Position numbers and translations under genes: made by a program
Assembly (NCBI GenBank): GCA_902600635.1
Contig: CACKKE010000006.1
Span: 1 to 39,713 of the forward strand
Length of the DNA stretch: 39,713 nucleotides
Direction: 5' to 3'
DNA from: an uncultured Pelagibacteraceae bacterium
GTDB taxonomy: Bacteria > Pseudomonadota > Alphaproteobacteria > Pelagibacterales > Pelagibacteraceae
Part shown: positions 24,928 through 34,258 of the stretch, in pieces
Numbering within the stretch: position 1 is the stretch's first letter
Layout: every line of letters starts with the position of its first letter
The notes under the pieces: generated by a model
Seen by the model: the letters and a program-made list of their open reading frames with translations, nothing else
What the model was told of the DNA's origin: nothing
Database searches by the model: none

Positions 24928-24983
24928 CTTAGGTTCAAAAAAAGTCACTTTTAAATTGAGAATAAAAGATATATAACTTTTCT

Positions 24984-25184
24984 ATGAGCATAGGAATTTG
25001 GCAGATAGCAATTGTTGTTATACTTGTAGTTTTACTTTTTGGAAGAGGTAAGATCTCAAGTCTGATGGGAGATGTTGCTAAAGGAATTAAGAGCTTTAAA
25101 AAAGGTATGGCATCAGATGTTACTGATGACAACGAACCTAAAAATATTTCCGAAGATAATCAAGATAATAACAAAAAAGATTAA
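24984..25184 (+). CDS. tatA: Twin-arginine translocase subunit TatA
   Basis: Pore-forming subunit of the Tat export system for folded proteins. The short N-terminal helix [23 protein letters not shown], with the FG turn and following amphipathic helix ([17 protein letters not shown]), is diagnostic. The acidic tail is variable. It is 66 aa, within the usual range. It is followed by tatB after 5 nt and tatC after that, the full Tat set. Confidence 0.95.
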   Translation: MSIGIWQIAIVVILVVLLFGRGKISSLMGDVAKGIKSFKKGMASDVTDDNEPKNISEDNQDNNKKD

Positions 25185-25189
25185 ATCAC

Positions 25190-25405
25190 ATGCCTACTAT
25201 TGGTTGGTTTGAGATTTTAATTATCGTAGCAATAGCTATTGTTGTTCTTGGACCAAAAGATTTTCCAATAATGTTAAAAAAAGTTGGCTCATGGATTGGT
25301 ACAATTAAGAATTATATCAATAATGTCCAAAATGAAGTTTCAAATATTGATATTGAAAATGATAAAATAGAAAAAAAAGAAGAAAAAAAACATGAGTCAG
25401 AATGA
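25190..25405 (+). CDS. tatB: Twin-arginine translocase subunit TatB, short
   Basis: TatB, the receptor partner of TatC. The N-terminal helix with the conserved Glu and a GP turn (GWFEILIIVAIAIVVLGPKDFP) is the TatB signature, as opposed to the FG of TatA. It is followed by an amphipathic helix and a lysine/glutamate-rich tail. At 71 aa it is much shorter than most TatB proteins (E. coli 171 aa), keeping little beyond the essential N-terminal region. It overlaps tatC by 14 bp. Confidence 0.93.
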   Translation: MPTIGWFEILIIVAIAIVVLGPKDFPIMLKKVGSWIGTIKNYINNVQNEVSNIDIENDKIEKKEEKKHESE

Positions 25406-26162
25406 TAAAGAGGGTGGTTTTGTAAGCCATTTAGCTGAACTAAGAAAAAGACTTATACATAGTTTTATTTTTCTAATTGTTTTTTTTGTTGGATGTTATT
25501 TTTTTGCAGAACATTTATACGGTTTTTTAGTAGATCCTTTCGCCCAAGCCGTTAAAGATGATGGAACTGACAGACGATTAATATTTACCGCTCTTCAAGA
25601 AACCTTTTTAACATATCTAAAAATTTCTTTCTTTACAGCATTCTTTGTCACTTGCCCGTTTATACTTATGCAAATTTGGAAATTTATAGCACCTGGTTTA
25701 TATAAACATGAAAAACATGCAATATTACCTTATCTAATATTAACTCCAGTGCTTTTTTTTCTTGGAGGGATGTTAGTTTATTATTTGATAATGCCTTTAG
25801 CGATAAAGTTTTTTTTATCATTTGAAAGCACAGGTTTATCCACAAATTTGCCGATACAACTTGAAGCTAAGGTAAATGAGTATTTATCATTAGTCATGAA
25901 ACTTATTTTTGCTTTTGGTATAAGTTTTCAATTACCTGTGGTTTTAAGTTTACTAGCAAGAATTGGTGTTGTTGATTCTGAATTTTTAAAGAAAAGAAGA
26001 AAATACGTTGTAGTTATAATTTTTGCAGCAGCAGCATTATTAACACCACCTGACCCTATAACCCAAATTGGTTTAGCGATTCCATTATTAATTTTATATG
26101 AATTATCAATTTTTTCTGTAAAGTTTATAGAGGATAAGAAATTTAAAGATTCTAATGCATAA
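25392..26162 (+). CDS. tatC: Twin-arginine translocase subunit TatC
   Basis: Six-helix membrane receptor for twin-arginine signal peptides. The cytoplasmic N-terminus FVSHLAELRKRLIHS carries the signal-peptide-binding motif (E. coli HLIELRKRL), and the conserved Glu-containing loop, the FEST-like segment FESTGLSTN and the TPPDPITQ loop near the end follow in the normal order. It is 256 aa, complete. It overlaps tatB by 14 bp and serS by 8 bp. Confidence 0.97.
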   Translation: MSQNDKEGGFVSHLAELRKRLIHSFIFLIVFFVGCYFFAEHLYGFLVDPFAQAVKDDGTDRRLIFTALQETFLTYLKISFFTAFFVTCPFILMQIWKFIAPGLYKHEKHAILPYLILTPVLFFLGGMLVYYLIMPLAIKFFLSFESTGLSTNLPIQLEAKVNEYLSLVMKLIFAFGISFQLPVVLSLLARIGVVDSEFLKKRRKYVVVIIFAAAALLTPPDPITQIGLAIPLLILYELSIFSVKFIEDKKFKDSNA

Positions 26163-27414
26163 CTTAAAGGAAATAAGAAAAAATTTTGATGATTTTAAAA
26201 ACGCGCTAAAAGGTAGATTTCTTAAAATAGATTTTAATGAACTTAAAGACTTAGATATCAAAAATAGAAATTTTATCCAAAAAAAAGAGTCTTTGGAAAA
26301 TGAAAAAAAAGAAATTTCAAAATCTAAAGATGAAAAATTATTTAAAAAATCAAAAGAAATTTCAAATGAAATAGATGAAATATCGAAACAGCAAAAAATA
26401 ATAAAAGACCAACTAGATAAAATTTTATCATTTATCCCAAATATTCCTCATAAAGATGTTCCGAATGGAAAAGATGAAAATGATAACGTAGAAATAATGA
26501 AATCAGGTCAAATACCAAGTTTTGATTTTAAACCCTTATCACATTATGAATTAGGTGAAAAACTTGGAATGCTTGATTTTGACCTAGCCACTAAAACTAC
26601 AGGTGCACGATTTGTATTCGTAAAAAATAAACTGGCCTTATTAGAAAGGGCTATTTCAAATTTCATGCTAGATACGCACATATTAAAAAATGGTTATGAA
26701 GAAATTTCACCACCTTTATTTGCTTCTGAAAGTACAATGTTTGGTACGGGTCAACTTCCTAAATTCGAAAATGATCAATTTGAAATCAAATTGGATGATA
26801 ATGGTGAAAGAAAGTTTTTGATACCTACAGCAGAAGTGATTTTAACTAATATTGTTAAAGATCAGATGATTAATCAAAAAGATCTACCAATGAGATTTGT
26901 TGCATCTACACCATGCTTTAGAAAAGAGGCGGGTAGTTATGGCAAAGATACAAAAGGTATGATTAGACAGCATCAGTTTTACAAAGTTGAAATGGTTAGT
27001 ATCGTCGAACAAGAAAAATGCCTAGAAGAACTTGAGAGGATGACAAAATGTGCAACATCAATTTTAGATCTATTAGAATTACCATACAGAAAAATGATCC
27101 TATGCAGTGGTGACATGGGATTTAGTGCTGAAAAAACCTATGACATTGAAGTTTGGCTACCCTCAGAGAAAAAATATAGAGAAATTTCCTCTTGTTCATC
27201 TTGTTCAACTTTTCAAGCTGTGAGAATGAAAGCAAGATATAAGAATCAGAAAAAAGAAACTCTTTATGTTGGTACTTTAAATGGGAGTGGTCTAGCTGTG
27301 GGTAGAACTTTAATAGCAGTTTTAGAAAATTATCAACAAAAAGATGGCTCAATAATAATTCCAAAAGTTTTAAGACCGTATATGGACAATTTGGAAAAAA
27401 TTTCTGTCAAATAA
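26155..27414 (+). CDS. serS: Seryl-tRNA synthetase
   Basis: Class II synthetase charging serine and selenocysteine tRNAs. An N-terminal coiled-coil arm (about residues 25-105) binds the long variable arm of tRNA-Ser. The catalytic core shows motif 2 (TPCFRKEAGSYGKDTKGMIRQHQF) and motif 3 (GSGLAVGRTLIAVLENYQ), with TAEV as the serine-binding segment. At 419 aa it is normal. It starts inside the tatC end (8-bp overlap), so it is probably read from the same transcript as the Tat genes. Confidence 0.97.
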   Translation: MHNLKEIRKNFDDFKNALKGRFLKIDFNELKDLDIKNRNFIQKKESLENEKKEISKSKDEKLFKKSKEISNEIDEISKQQKIIKDQLDKILSFIPNIPHKDVPNGKDENDNVEIMKSGQIPSFDFKPLSHYELGEKLGMLDFDLATKTTGARFVFVKNKLALLERAISNFMLDTHILKNGYEEISPPLFASESTMFGTGQLPKFENDQFEIKLDDNGERKFLIPTAEVILTNIVKDQMINQKDLPMRFVASTPCFRKEAGSYGKDTKGMIRQHQFYKVEMVSIVEQEKCLEELERMTKCATSILDLLELPYRKMILCSGDMGFSAEKTYDIEVWLPSEKKYREISSCSSCSTFQAVRMKARYKNQKKETLYVGTLNGSGLAVGRTLIAVLENYQQKDGSIIIPKVLRPYMDNLEKISVK

Positions 27415-27468
27415 AGTTGTTTTAATCTTTTAGATAGTATAAATAATCAATTTTAATTAAGGAGTTTT

Positions 27469-27756
27469 ATGGATAGTGCAGGAATAGGACAATTTATACC
27501 ATTAATTTTAATTTTTGTTATTTTTTATTTTTTCTTAATAAGACCTCAGCAAAAAAAAGTTAAAGAACATAAAGCCATGGTTGAGAGTTTAAAAAAAGGT
27601 GACAAAATTGTAACGTCTGGTGGTATTACAGGAACGATTTCTAGAGTTGTAGATAATGATAAAATTGAAGTAGAGATTGCTGACAACGTAACAGTTGAGG
27701 TGATTAGAGGTACTGGTGTTCAAAGTCTAATGAACTCTCAAGAAGTAAAAAAATAA
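27469..27756 (+). CDS. yajC: Sec translocon accessory subunit YajC
   Basis: Small single-pass membrane protein that joins SecDF. The N-terminal helix IPLILIFVIFYFFLIRPQQKK with the RPQQK turn is diagnostic, followed by the small soluble domain (VESLKKGDKIVTSGGITGTI). It is 95 aa. A good ribosome binding site (AAGGAG) precedes the ATG, and the 54-nt spacer after serS leaves room for a promoter, so yajC-secD-secF are likely a separate unit. Confidence 0.96.
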   Translation: MDSAGIGQFIPLILIFVIFYFFLIRPQQKKVKEHKAMVESLKKGDKIVTSGGITGTISRVVDNDKIEVEIADNVTVEVIRGTGVQSLMNSQEVKK

Positions 27757-27772
27757 TTTTTTTGAATTTAAA

Positions 27773-29326
27773 GTGTTATATTTTTCAAAACTAAGAATTA
27801 TTTTTATTACTTTAATTTCCTTACTTTTTATTATATTTGCTTTATCAAACCTTTTTAATTTTGATAACAAAATATTAAATAAAAAAATTAATTTAGGTTT
27901 AGATCTACAAGGAGGATCTTATCTTTTACTGGAAATTGATAATGATCCGGTAATTGAACAAAAACTTCAAAATTTAACAGTTACGATAAGAAATTATTTT
28001 AAAGAAAAAAATGTCAGAATTACAAATTTTAAACTTTCAAATCAAACCTTATCATTTACTTCAGATGAAAATTCAAAACAGACTATCTTGGATGAATTTG
28101 CGTCAGAAGAAAGTGAATTAAATCCTTATTATCAAAGATTTAAATCACATCAGTTAGATATAGTTGAGGAAAATAATTTTTTTAAGGTTTCTTTCTCAAA
28201 GCAAGGAATTATTAATCTAAAAACATCGTCTCAAGATCAAGCGCTAGAAATAGTCAGAAGAAGGATAGATGAAATCGGTACAAATGAACCCAATATTTTA
28301 AAAAGAGGTAATGATAGAATATTAGTTGAGTTACCAGGTTTAGATGATCCAATGAGAATAAAATCTTTACTTGGAAAAACTGCAAATTTAACATTTAGAT
28401 TTGTTACGAATGATACCGAAGGTTCATTCGGAGCAGAAAAATTAGAATTTGAAGATGGTACCGAAGAAGCAATAGTTAGTAAAAGAATTATACTAAGCGG
28501 TGAAAATCTTTTAGATGCTCAACCAAGAATGGATACGGAAAACAATGAGACTGTTGTAACATTTTCACTGGATAGGGTAGGAGCAAAAAGATTTGGTAAA
28601 GCTACATCTACAGGTATTGGTAAAAGATTAGCTATAGTTTTGGATGGAAAAGTTATTAGTGCTCCAGTTATAAGGGACACGATTGCTACCGGTTCTGGCC
28701 AAATCAGTGGAGGATTTACATTTCAATCAGCAACTGATCTTGCCTTACTTTTGAGATCAGGTGCATTACCTGCTCCTCTAAATATTATTGAAGAAAGAAC
28801 TGTTGGTCCAGATTTAGGACAGGACTCTATAAACGCAGGAATGATTGCTTTGTTAATTGGTTTTATACTGGTCATACTTTATATTTTTGTTAAATATAAA
28901 ATCTTTGGAATCATTACTAATATTGCTTTAATATTAAATCTTTTCATATTAGTTGGAATACTAACTATTTTTGAAGCAACTTTAACTCTACCTGGTATAG
29001 CAGGAATAATTCTTACTGTGGGTATGGCTGTTGATGCAAATGTTCTAATTTTTGAAAGAATTAAAGAGGAGTTAAAGAGTGAAAAAAATAATTTAATAGC
29101 ATTTGATAGTGGTTATACAAAATCCAGAACTGCTATACTAGATGCAAATATTACTACTTTATTAGCAGCAATTATTTTATTTTTTATGGGATCAGGTCCA
29201 ATTAAAGGTTTTTCATTAACACTAGGAATTGGGATATTTACAACATTATTTACTGTCTATTTTATAGCAAGATTATTGACCGTTTTGTATGTATCAAAAA
29301 ATAAAGAAAAAGAGGGACTGATTTAG
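27773..29326 (+). CDS. secD: Protein translocase subunit SecD
   Basis: RND-type membrane protein that uses the proton gradient to help export through SecYEG. One N-terminal helix is followed by the LGLDLQGGSYLLLEID motif, the periplasmic P1 domain, then a five-helix C-terminal bundle with LPGIAGIILTVGMAVDANVLIFERIKEE, the conserved helix carrying the functional Asp. It is 517 aa. The start codon is GTG at 27773; I see no ATG that would give a whole N-terminal helix. secF follows at once, its ATG directly after the TAG. Confidence 0.96.
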   Translation: MLYFSKLRIIFITLISLLFIIFALSNLFNFDNKILNKKINLGLDLQGGSYLLLEIDNDPVIEQKLQNLTVTIRNYFKEKNVRITNFKLSNQTLSFTSDENSKQTILDEFASEESELNPYYQRFKSHQLDIVEENNFFKVSFSKQGIINLKTSSQDQALEIVRRRIDEIGTNEPNILKRGNDRILVELPGLDDPMRIKSLLGKTANLTFRFVTNDTEGSFGAEKLEFEDGTEEAIVSKRIILSGENLLDAQPRMDTENNETVVTFSLDRVGAKRFGKATSTGIGKRLAIVLDGKVISAPVIRDTIATGSGQISGGFTFQSATDLALLLRSGALPAPLNIIEERTVGPDLGQDSINAGMIALLIGFILVILYIFVKYKIFGIITNIALILNLFILVGILTIFEATLTLPGIAGIILTVGMAVDANVLIFERIKEELKSEKNNLIAFDSGYTKSRTAILDANITTLLAAIILFFMGSGPIKGFSLTLGIGIFTTLFTVYFIARLLTVLYVSKNKEKEGLI

Positions 29327-30211
29327 ATGATTGCCTTTAACAAATATTATAATAGATTTAATATTCTTTCAGTATCTTTAGTGATTGTTTCTTTATTATT
29401 ACTTACATTTAAAGGTTTAAATTTTGGAATAGATTTTAAAGGTGGAACTCTTATTGAATTAAGATCTACAGACAGTAAGATTAATGTTTCCTCACTAAGG
29501 GACAATTTAAGTCAAATGAATTTGGGCGATGTATCTGTTAAAAACTTTGGTAATGAGACTGATTTTTTAATTAAGTTTGAAAATAATGAAAATAAAAATG
29601 TAATTGAAGAAATTAAGAAGAATTTAGATAAATCATTCGGGAACAGCTTCAATTTCAGACGAGTAGAAAATGTTGGCCCTAAAGTTAGTGCTGAATTATT
29701 AAGATCAGGTGTTATTGCAATATCAGTGGCTTTGTTTTTGATGCTTGTCTATATTTGGATAAGATTTGAATGGCAATTTAGCTTAGGTGCCATAGTAGCT
29801 TTATTTCATGATGTCATTGTTACACTTGGTCTCTTTTCTTTATTAGGCCTAGAGATTAATCTTTCAATAATTGCAGCTGTACTCACAATAGTTGGTTATT
29901 CAATGAATGATACAGTTGTTATTTTCGATAGAGTAAGAGAAAATTTAAGAAAATATTCTGATATTAAAATTTTTCAGTTAACAAATATCTCTATTAACGA
30001 AACTTTGTCTCGTACTTTGATAACCTCTGTAACAACTCTATTAGCGTTGCTTTCAATATTCTTTTTTGGCGGCGAGGTTTTAAAAGGTTTTTCTTTAGCC
30101 ATGATATTCGGGGTAATTTTTGGGACTTATTCATCAATTTATATTGCAAACACAGTATTAGTAAGACTAAATGTGTCTCAAAAAACAGTCCTTAGAGAAG
30201 ATAAAAACTAA
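29327..30211 (+). CDS. secF: Protein translocase subunit SecF
   Basis: Partner of SecD. It shows the N-terminal helix, GIDFKGGTLIELR, the small periplasmic domain, then AAVLTIVGYSMNDTVVIFDRVREN, the SecF version of the conserved fourth helix, and the closing GSYSS-like GTYSSIYIA. It is 294 aa and complete. Its stop overlaps by 4 bp the end of the minus-strand gene that follows, so transcripts converge here with no obvious terminator hairpin. Confidence 0.96.
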   Translation: MIAFNKYYNRFNILSVSLVIVSLLLLTFKGLNFGIDFKGGTLIELRSTDSKINVSSLRDNLSQMNLGDVSVKNFGNETDFLIKFENNENKNVIEEIKKNLDKSFGNSFNFRRVENVGPKVSAELLRSGVIAISVALFLMLVYIWIRFEWQFSLGAIVALFHDVIVTLGLFSLLGLEINLSIIAAVLTIVGYSMNDTVVIFDRVRENLRKYSDIKIFQLTNISINETLSRTLITSVTTLLALLSIFFFGGEVLKGFSLAMIFGVIFGTYSSIYIANTVLVRLNVSQKTVLREDKN

Positions 30212-30810
30212 TATAAATTTTGAGCAGCTACCATTGAAAGTAGCATCGGTAGAGATAGCAAAGTATTTGTTCTTGAAAACAACATTGCTGTTTTAGTTGA
30301 TTTTGCTTTTACCTCAGGTTCACATTCTACTATTCCTAAAGCTTTTTTCTGATTAGGCCAAATTACAAACCATACATTAAAAGCCATAACAACGCCTAGC
30401 CACATCCCAATTCCAATAGCAGTGTGTTTTGGCACCCCTGAGCCTATACTTAAAGTCATAGCATCATGAAGATATCCATTTAACCATGCTAGTATAAATC
30501 CTGACAGAATTGTAAGTGCTGCTGCCCATCTAAAATAAAAAAGAGCAGCTGGAGCAATAACTTTACCAATTGCTGGTTTTTGTTCGTCTGGAATTTTACT
30601 CATGTTCGGGATTTGTACAAAATTAAAATACCACAAGAGACCTATCCACATTATAGCTACCACGACGTGAAAAAATCTTGTTAACCATGACCAGAAAAGT
30701 CTATCAAAACTAAATCCGTCATTTTGATAGAATAATCCAAAAAAAACAATCACAGCTAAGGCTAGTGAAGCGTGTATTGTTCTTGGTAGAGAGGCTAATA
30801 GTTTATCCAT
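30208..30810 (-). CDS. PuuD-like (Urate_ox_N) membrane protein
   Basis: A 200-aa membrane protein with about five or six helices. The segments LTRFFHVVVAIMWIGLLWYFNF, FNVWFVIWPNQKKALG and the final SRTNTLLSLPMLLSMVAA resemble the membrane domain of urate hydroxylase PuuD (Urate_ox_N), which carries conserved histidines in its helices. PuuD itself is about twice as long and ends in a cytochrome c domain with CxxCH; that part is absent here. A role in urate oxidation is therefore uncertain, and no purine-catabolism gene is nearby. It may be a haem or quinone-linked membrane protein of unknown substrate. It follows uvrA on the same strand after 44 nt. Confidence 0.65.
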   Translation of the reverse strand: MDKLLASLPRTIHASLALAVIVFFGLFYQNDGFSFDRLFWSWLTRFFHVVVAIMWIGLLWYFNFVQIPNMSKIPDEQKPAIGKVIAPAALFYFRWAAALTILSGFILAWLNGYLHDAMTLSIGSGVPKHTAIGIGMWLGVVMAFNVWFVIWPNQKKALGIVECEPEVKAKSTKTAMLFSRTNTLLSLPMLLSMVAAQNLY

Positions 30811-30854
30811 ATCTAAATATACTAATTTTGATAAAGTTTAACAATGATTTTTTC

Positions 30855-33710
30855 TTAGTTTAAAAGTGGTTTTAAAAATTTACCAGTATAACTCTCATTA
30901 ATTTTACAAATTTCTTCTGGCTTTCCCTCTGCGATAATTTTTCCACCTTTGACACCACCCTCGGGGCCCATATCAACAATATAATCAGCTGTTTTTATTA
31001 CATCTAAATTGTGTTCAATTACAACAACAGTATTTCCTAGGGCAACAAATGTGTGGAGAATTTCAAGTAATTTTTTTATGTCATGTTGATGTAATCCAGT
31101 AGTTGGTTCATCTAGTATGTACATCGTTCTACCTGTAGATCTTTTTGATAATTCTTTTGCTAACTTAATTCTTTGAGCCTCACCTCCTGATAGAGTTGTA
31201 GCTTGTTGGCCAATTTTGATATACCCTAAACCAACTTTCTTTAATGTTAATAATTTTGTTTTAATATTAGATATATTTTCAAAATATTCACATCCTTCAT
31301 CGACAGTCATATTCAAAACATCAGCAATACTTTTATCTTTAAACTTAATTTCTAGAGTTTCCCTGTTGTATCTAGTGCCTTTACATTCATCACATTGAAT
31401 ATAAACATCTGGCAAAAAATGCATTTCATAAGTAATGACCCCATCTCCTTCACATGCTTCACATCTTCCACCTTTAACATTAAATGAAAATCTTCCAGGT
31501 TTATACCCTCTAGACTTTGATTCAGGTAATCCCGTAAACCAATCTCTTATAGGACCAAATGCACCTGTATAGGTCGCTGGATTAGATCTAGGAGTTCTTC
31601 CAATTGGTGATTGATCGATATCGATTATCTTATCAACTAACTCTGTTCCTTTAAAACCTTTAAAGGGCTTCGGAATTTTTCTAGATTTATTATTATTTAA
31701 TGTAAGATTTAAAGCGTTGTACAGAGTCTGTAACACAAGAGTAGATTTTCCACTACCTGATACTCCTGTTACACAAGTTAAACTTCCTAATGGAATTTTT
31801 AAGTTTACATTATTAAGATTATTTCCAGTTGCACCTGTAATTTCTAAAAATCTTCCATTCTTAGCTAATCTTCTTTTTGATGGTACATTTATTTTAAATT
31901 TGTTTGATAGATATTTTCCAGTTATGCTATTTTGATTTTGACTTATTTCTTTTATTGAACCTGATGCAACAACTTCACCACCTTTATTACCGGCTTCTGG
32001 TCCAAGATCAATTATATGATCTGCATTCTCCATTGTTTCAGTATCATGTTCGACTACTATAACTGTATTGCCTAAATCTCTTAATCTTTTTAAGGCATTG
32101 ATAAGCTTTACATTATCTTTTTGATGAAGACCTATTGATGGTTCATCCAAAACATATAAAACACCAGTTAAACCAGAACCGATTTGCGATGCTAATCTTA
32201 TTCTTTGTGCTTCACCACCAGATAAAGTTCCAGACTCCCTTGAAAGAGTAAGATAATCAAGACCAACATTTAGTAAAAAATTTAATCTTTCGTTAATTTC
32301 TTTTAAAATATGTTCTGCAATTTTTACTTGTCTTTTGTCTAAATTATTCTTTAAATTATCAAACCATATTGCAGCATCTGAAATTGATTTTTCTGTAACC
32401 TCACTTATATGAAGACCATCAATTTTTACACATAATGCCTCATCTTTTAATCTATGACCATTACATCTTTCACATTTGGTATCTGATTGATATTGAGCAA
32501 TTTCTTCTCTCTTCCAATCACTATCTGTCTCTAGGTATCTTCTTTCTAAGTTATTTATTACACCTTCAAAAGTTTTTTTATGTGAATATTTTTCGTAACC
32601 ATCGTCATACGTAAATTTTATTTCCTCATCATCAGATCCATAAAGGATAATATCTTTTATCTTTTTTGGTAATTTTGACCATTTTTCCTCTAGAGAAAAT
32701 CCATAATGCTTAGCTAAAGAACTTAATGTTTGAGCATAATATAATGTTGTTGTTTTTGCCCAGGGTTCGATAGCACCATCAATTATACTTTTTTTCTCAT
32801 TTGGTATAACTAAATTTGGATCAACATTAAGCTTTATCCCGATACCCTCACATTCCTCACAAGCACCAAATGGACTATTGAAAGAAAATAATCTTGGTTC
32901 AATTTCTTCTATGGTAAATCCACTTTCAGGACACGCAAATTTTGTTGAAAAAATCAACTTTTCTATTTTTCTGAATTTTTTGGGTAAGGTTTCATCTTCA
33001 TATTCAACAAACAAAAGACCATTAGCTAGCTGTATTGAAGTTTCTATACCTTCTGCAAGTCGATTTCCTAAAGATGAGTTTAAAACTATTCTATCAACAA
33101 GTATTGAGATATCATGTTTAATTTTCTTATTTAACTCTGGGACTTTTTCAATATCATATAAAACATCGTCAATTTTGATTTTTCTAAAACCTCTTTTTTT
33201 ATAATTTAGAATCTCTTTTCTATATTCACCTTTTCTTCCTCTAACTACAGGAGCATAAAGATAAATAGTTGATTTTTTTGGTAATTTTTTAATCTTATCT
33301 ACTATTTGACTAACAGTTTGTGACTCGATTGGTTTCCCAGTAAAAGGCGAATATGGAATACCAGCTCTGGCATATAAAACCCTCATATAATCATAAATTT
33401 CGGTAACTGTTGCAACTGTAGATCTAGGATTTTTTGATGTATTTTTTTGTTCTATTGATATCGCGGGACTTAATCCCTCTATTAGATCCACATTTGGCTT
33501 TTTCATTTTATCTAAAAATTGTCTCGCATACGCGGATAAACTTTCGACATATCTTCTTTGACCTTCTGCGTAAATTGTATCAAAAGCTAATGAAGATTTT
33601 CCTGACCCAGATAGTCCGGTAATTACAATAAATTTATCCTTTGGAATTTCTAAAGATATATTTTTTAAATTATGTTCTTTTGCACCCTTTATAACTATCT
33701 TTTTAATCAT
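30855..33710 (-). CDS. uvrA: Excinuclease ABC subunit A
   Basis: Damage-recognition ATPase of nucleotide excision repair. Two ABC modules are present, with Walker A loops GLSGSGKSS (near residue 31) and GVSGSGKST (near 640), and two signatures ([12 protein letters not shown] and [12 protein letters not shown]). Zinc modules are CPESGF...CEEC in the first half and CEACEGDG...CDEC in the second. The first has Ser in place of one Cys, which I believe is common in alphaproteobacterial UvrA. The 951-aa length is standard. It diverges from ssb across a 90-bp spacer; I see no LexA-type operator there. Confidence 0.98.
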   Translation of the reverse strand: MIKKIVIKGAKEHNLKNISLEIPKDKFIVITGLSGSGKSSLAFDTIYAEGQRRYVESLSAYARQFLDKMKKPNVDLIEGLSPAISIEQKNTSKNPRSTVATVTEIYDYMRVLYARAGIPYSPFTGKPIESQTVSQIVDKIKKLPKKSTIYLYAPVVRGRKGEYRKEILNYKKRGFRKIKIDDVLYDIEKVPELNKKIKHDISILVDRIVLNSSLGNRLAEGIETSIQLANGLLFVEYEDETLPKKFRKIEKLIFSTKFACPESGFTIEEIEPRLFSFNSPFGACEECEGIGIKLNVDPNLVIPNEKKSIIDGAIEPWAKTTTLYYAQTLSSLAKHYGFSLEEKWSKLPKKIKDIILYGSDDEEIKFTYDDGYEKYSHKKTFEGVINNLERRYLETDSDWKREEIAQYQSDTKCERCNGHRLKDEALCVKIDGLHISEVTEKSISDAAIWFDNLKNNLDKRQVKIAEHILKEINERLNFLLNVGLDYLTLSRESGTLSGGEAQRIRLASQIGSGLTGVLYVLDEPSIGLHQKDNVKLINALKRLRDLGNTVIVVEHDTETMENADHIIDLGPEAGNKGGEVVASGSIKEISQNQNSITGKYLSNKFKINVPSKRRLAKNGRFLEITGATGNNLNNVNLKIPLGSLTCVTGVSGSGKSTLVLQTLYNALNLTLNNNKSRKIPKPFKGFKGTELVDKIIDIDQSPIGRTPRSNPATYTGAFGPIRDWFTGLPESKSRGYKPGRFSFNVKGGRCEACEGDGVITYEMHFLPDVYIQCDECKGTRYNRETLEIKFKDKSIADVLNMTVDEGCEYFENISNIKTKLLTLKKVGLGYIKIGQQATTLSGGEAQRIKLAKELSKRSTGRTMYILDEPTTGLHQHDIKKLLEILHTFVALGNTVVVIEHNLDVIKTADYIVDMGPEGGVKGGKIIAEGKPEEICKINESYTGKFLKPLLN

Positions 33711-33800
33711 AATTTTTGTTGCTTTGGCCTAATAAAATTAATATTCAGAGTAAAATTGTGATATAAATTAATTAACTAATAAAATAAATATTAAAATATT

Positions 33801-34253
33801 ATGGCTGGAAGTTTAAATAAAGTACTTTTAATTGGTCGTTTAGGCGCAGATCCTGAAATCAAGCAAATGGTTAATGGAAAAAGCGTTGCAAGATTAAGTC
33901 TTGCAACAAGCCAATCATGGAAAGATAAAAATACAGGTGAAAAAAAAGAAAAAACTGAATGGCACCGTATAGTTGTATTTAATGAGGGTTTAGTAAACGT
34001 TGTTCAACAATATCTCAAAAAAGGTGCTCAAGTTTATGTTGAGGGTCAAATTTCAACAAGAAAATGGAAGGATGAACAATCGGGACAAGACAAATATTCA
34101 ACTGAAGTAGTTATACAAGGATATAATTCGTCTCTAACTATGCTTGGAGGTGGAAATTCAGGTGGTATAGCCAATGACAATTCACAAGCATCAAATAATA
34201 CTGAGGATTTATCTCAAGTACAAAATGATATGGACGACGATATTCCATTCTAA
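33801..34253 (+). CDS. ssb: Single-stranded DNA-binding protein
   Basis: Binds single-stranded DNA in replication, repair and recombination. The OB-fold occupies about residues 1-112 ([48 protein letters not shown]). A flexible Asn/Ser-rich linker leads to the acidic tail MDDDIPF, the conserved partner-binding tip. It is 150 aa. A TATAAA at 33762-33767 could be its -10, with only a weak -35. gyrA follows after 5 nt, an arrangement common in alphaproteobacteria. Confidence 0.97.
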   Translation: MAGSLNKVLLIGRLGADPEIKQMVNGKSVARLSLATSQSWKDKNTGEKKEKTEWHRIVVFNEGLVNVVQQYLKKGAQVYVEGQISTRKWKDEQSGQDKYSTEVVIQGYNSSLTMLGGGNSGGIANDNSQASNNTEDLSQVQNDMDDDIPF

Positions 34254-34258
34254 TCATT

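Noticed and set aside
24940..24952. 13-bp palindrome AAAAGT-C-ACTTTT between scpB and tatA
   Set aside because: Too short and AT-rich to separate from chance, no second copy, and no regulator gene nearby.
32800..32960. Possible loss of a zinc ligand in UvrA (CPES rather than CPxC)
   Set aside because: To my knowledge this Ser variant of the first knuckle is common in alphaproteobacterial UvrA, so it is not specific to this genome.
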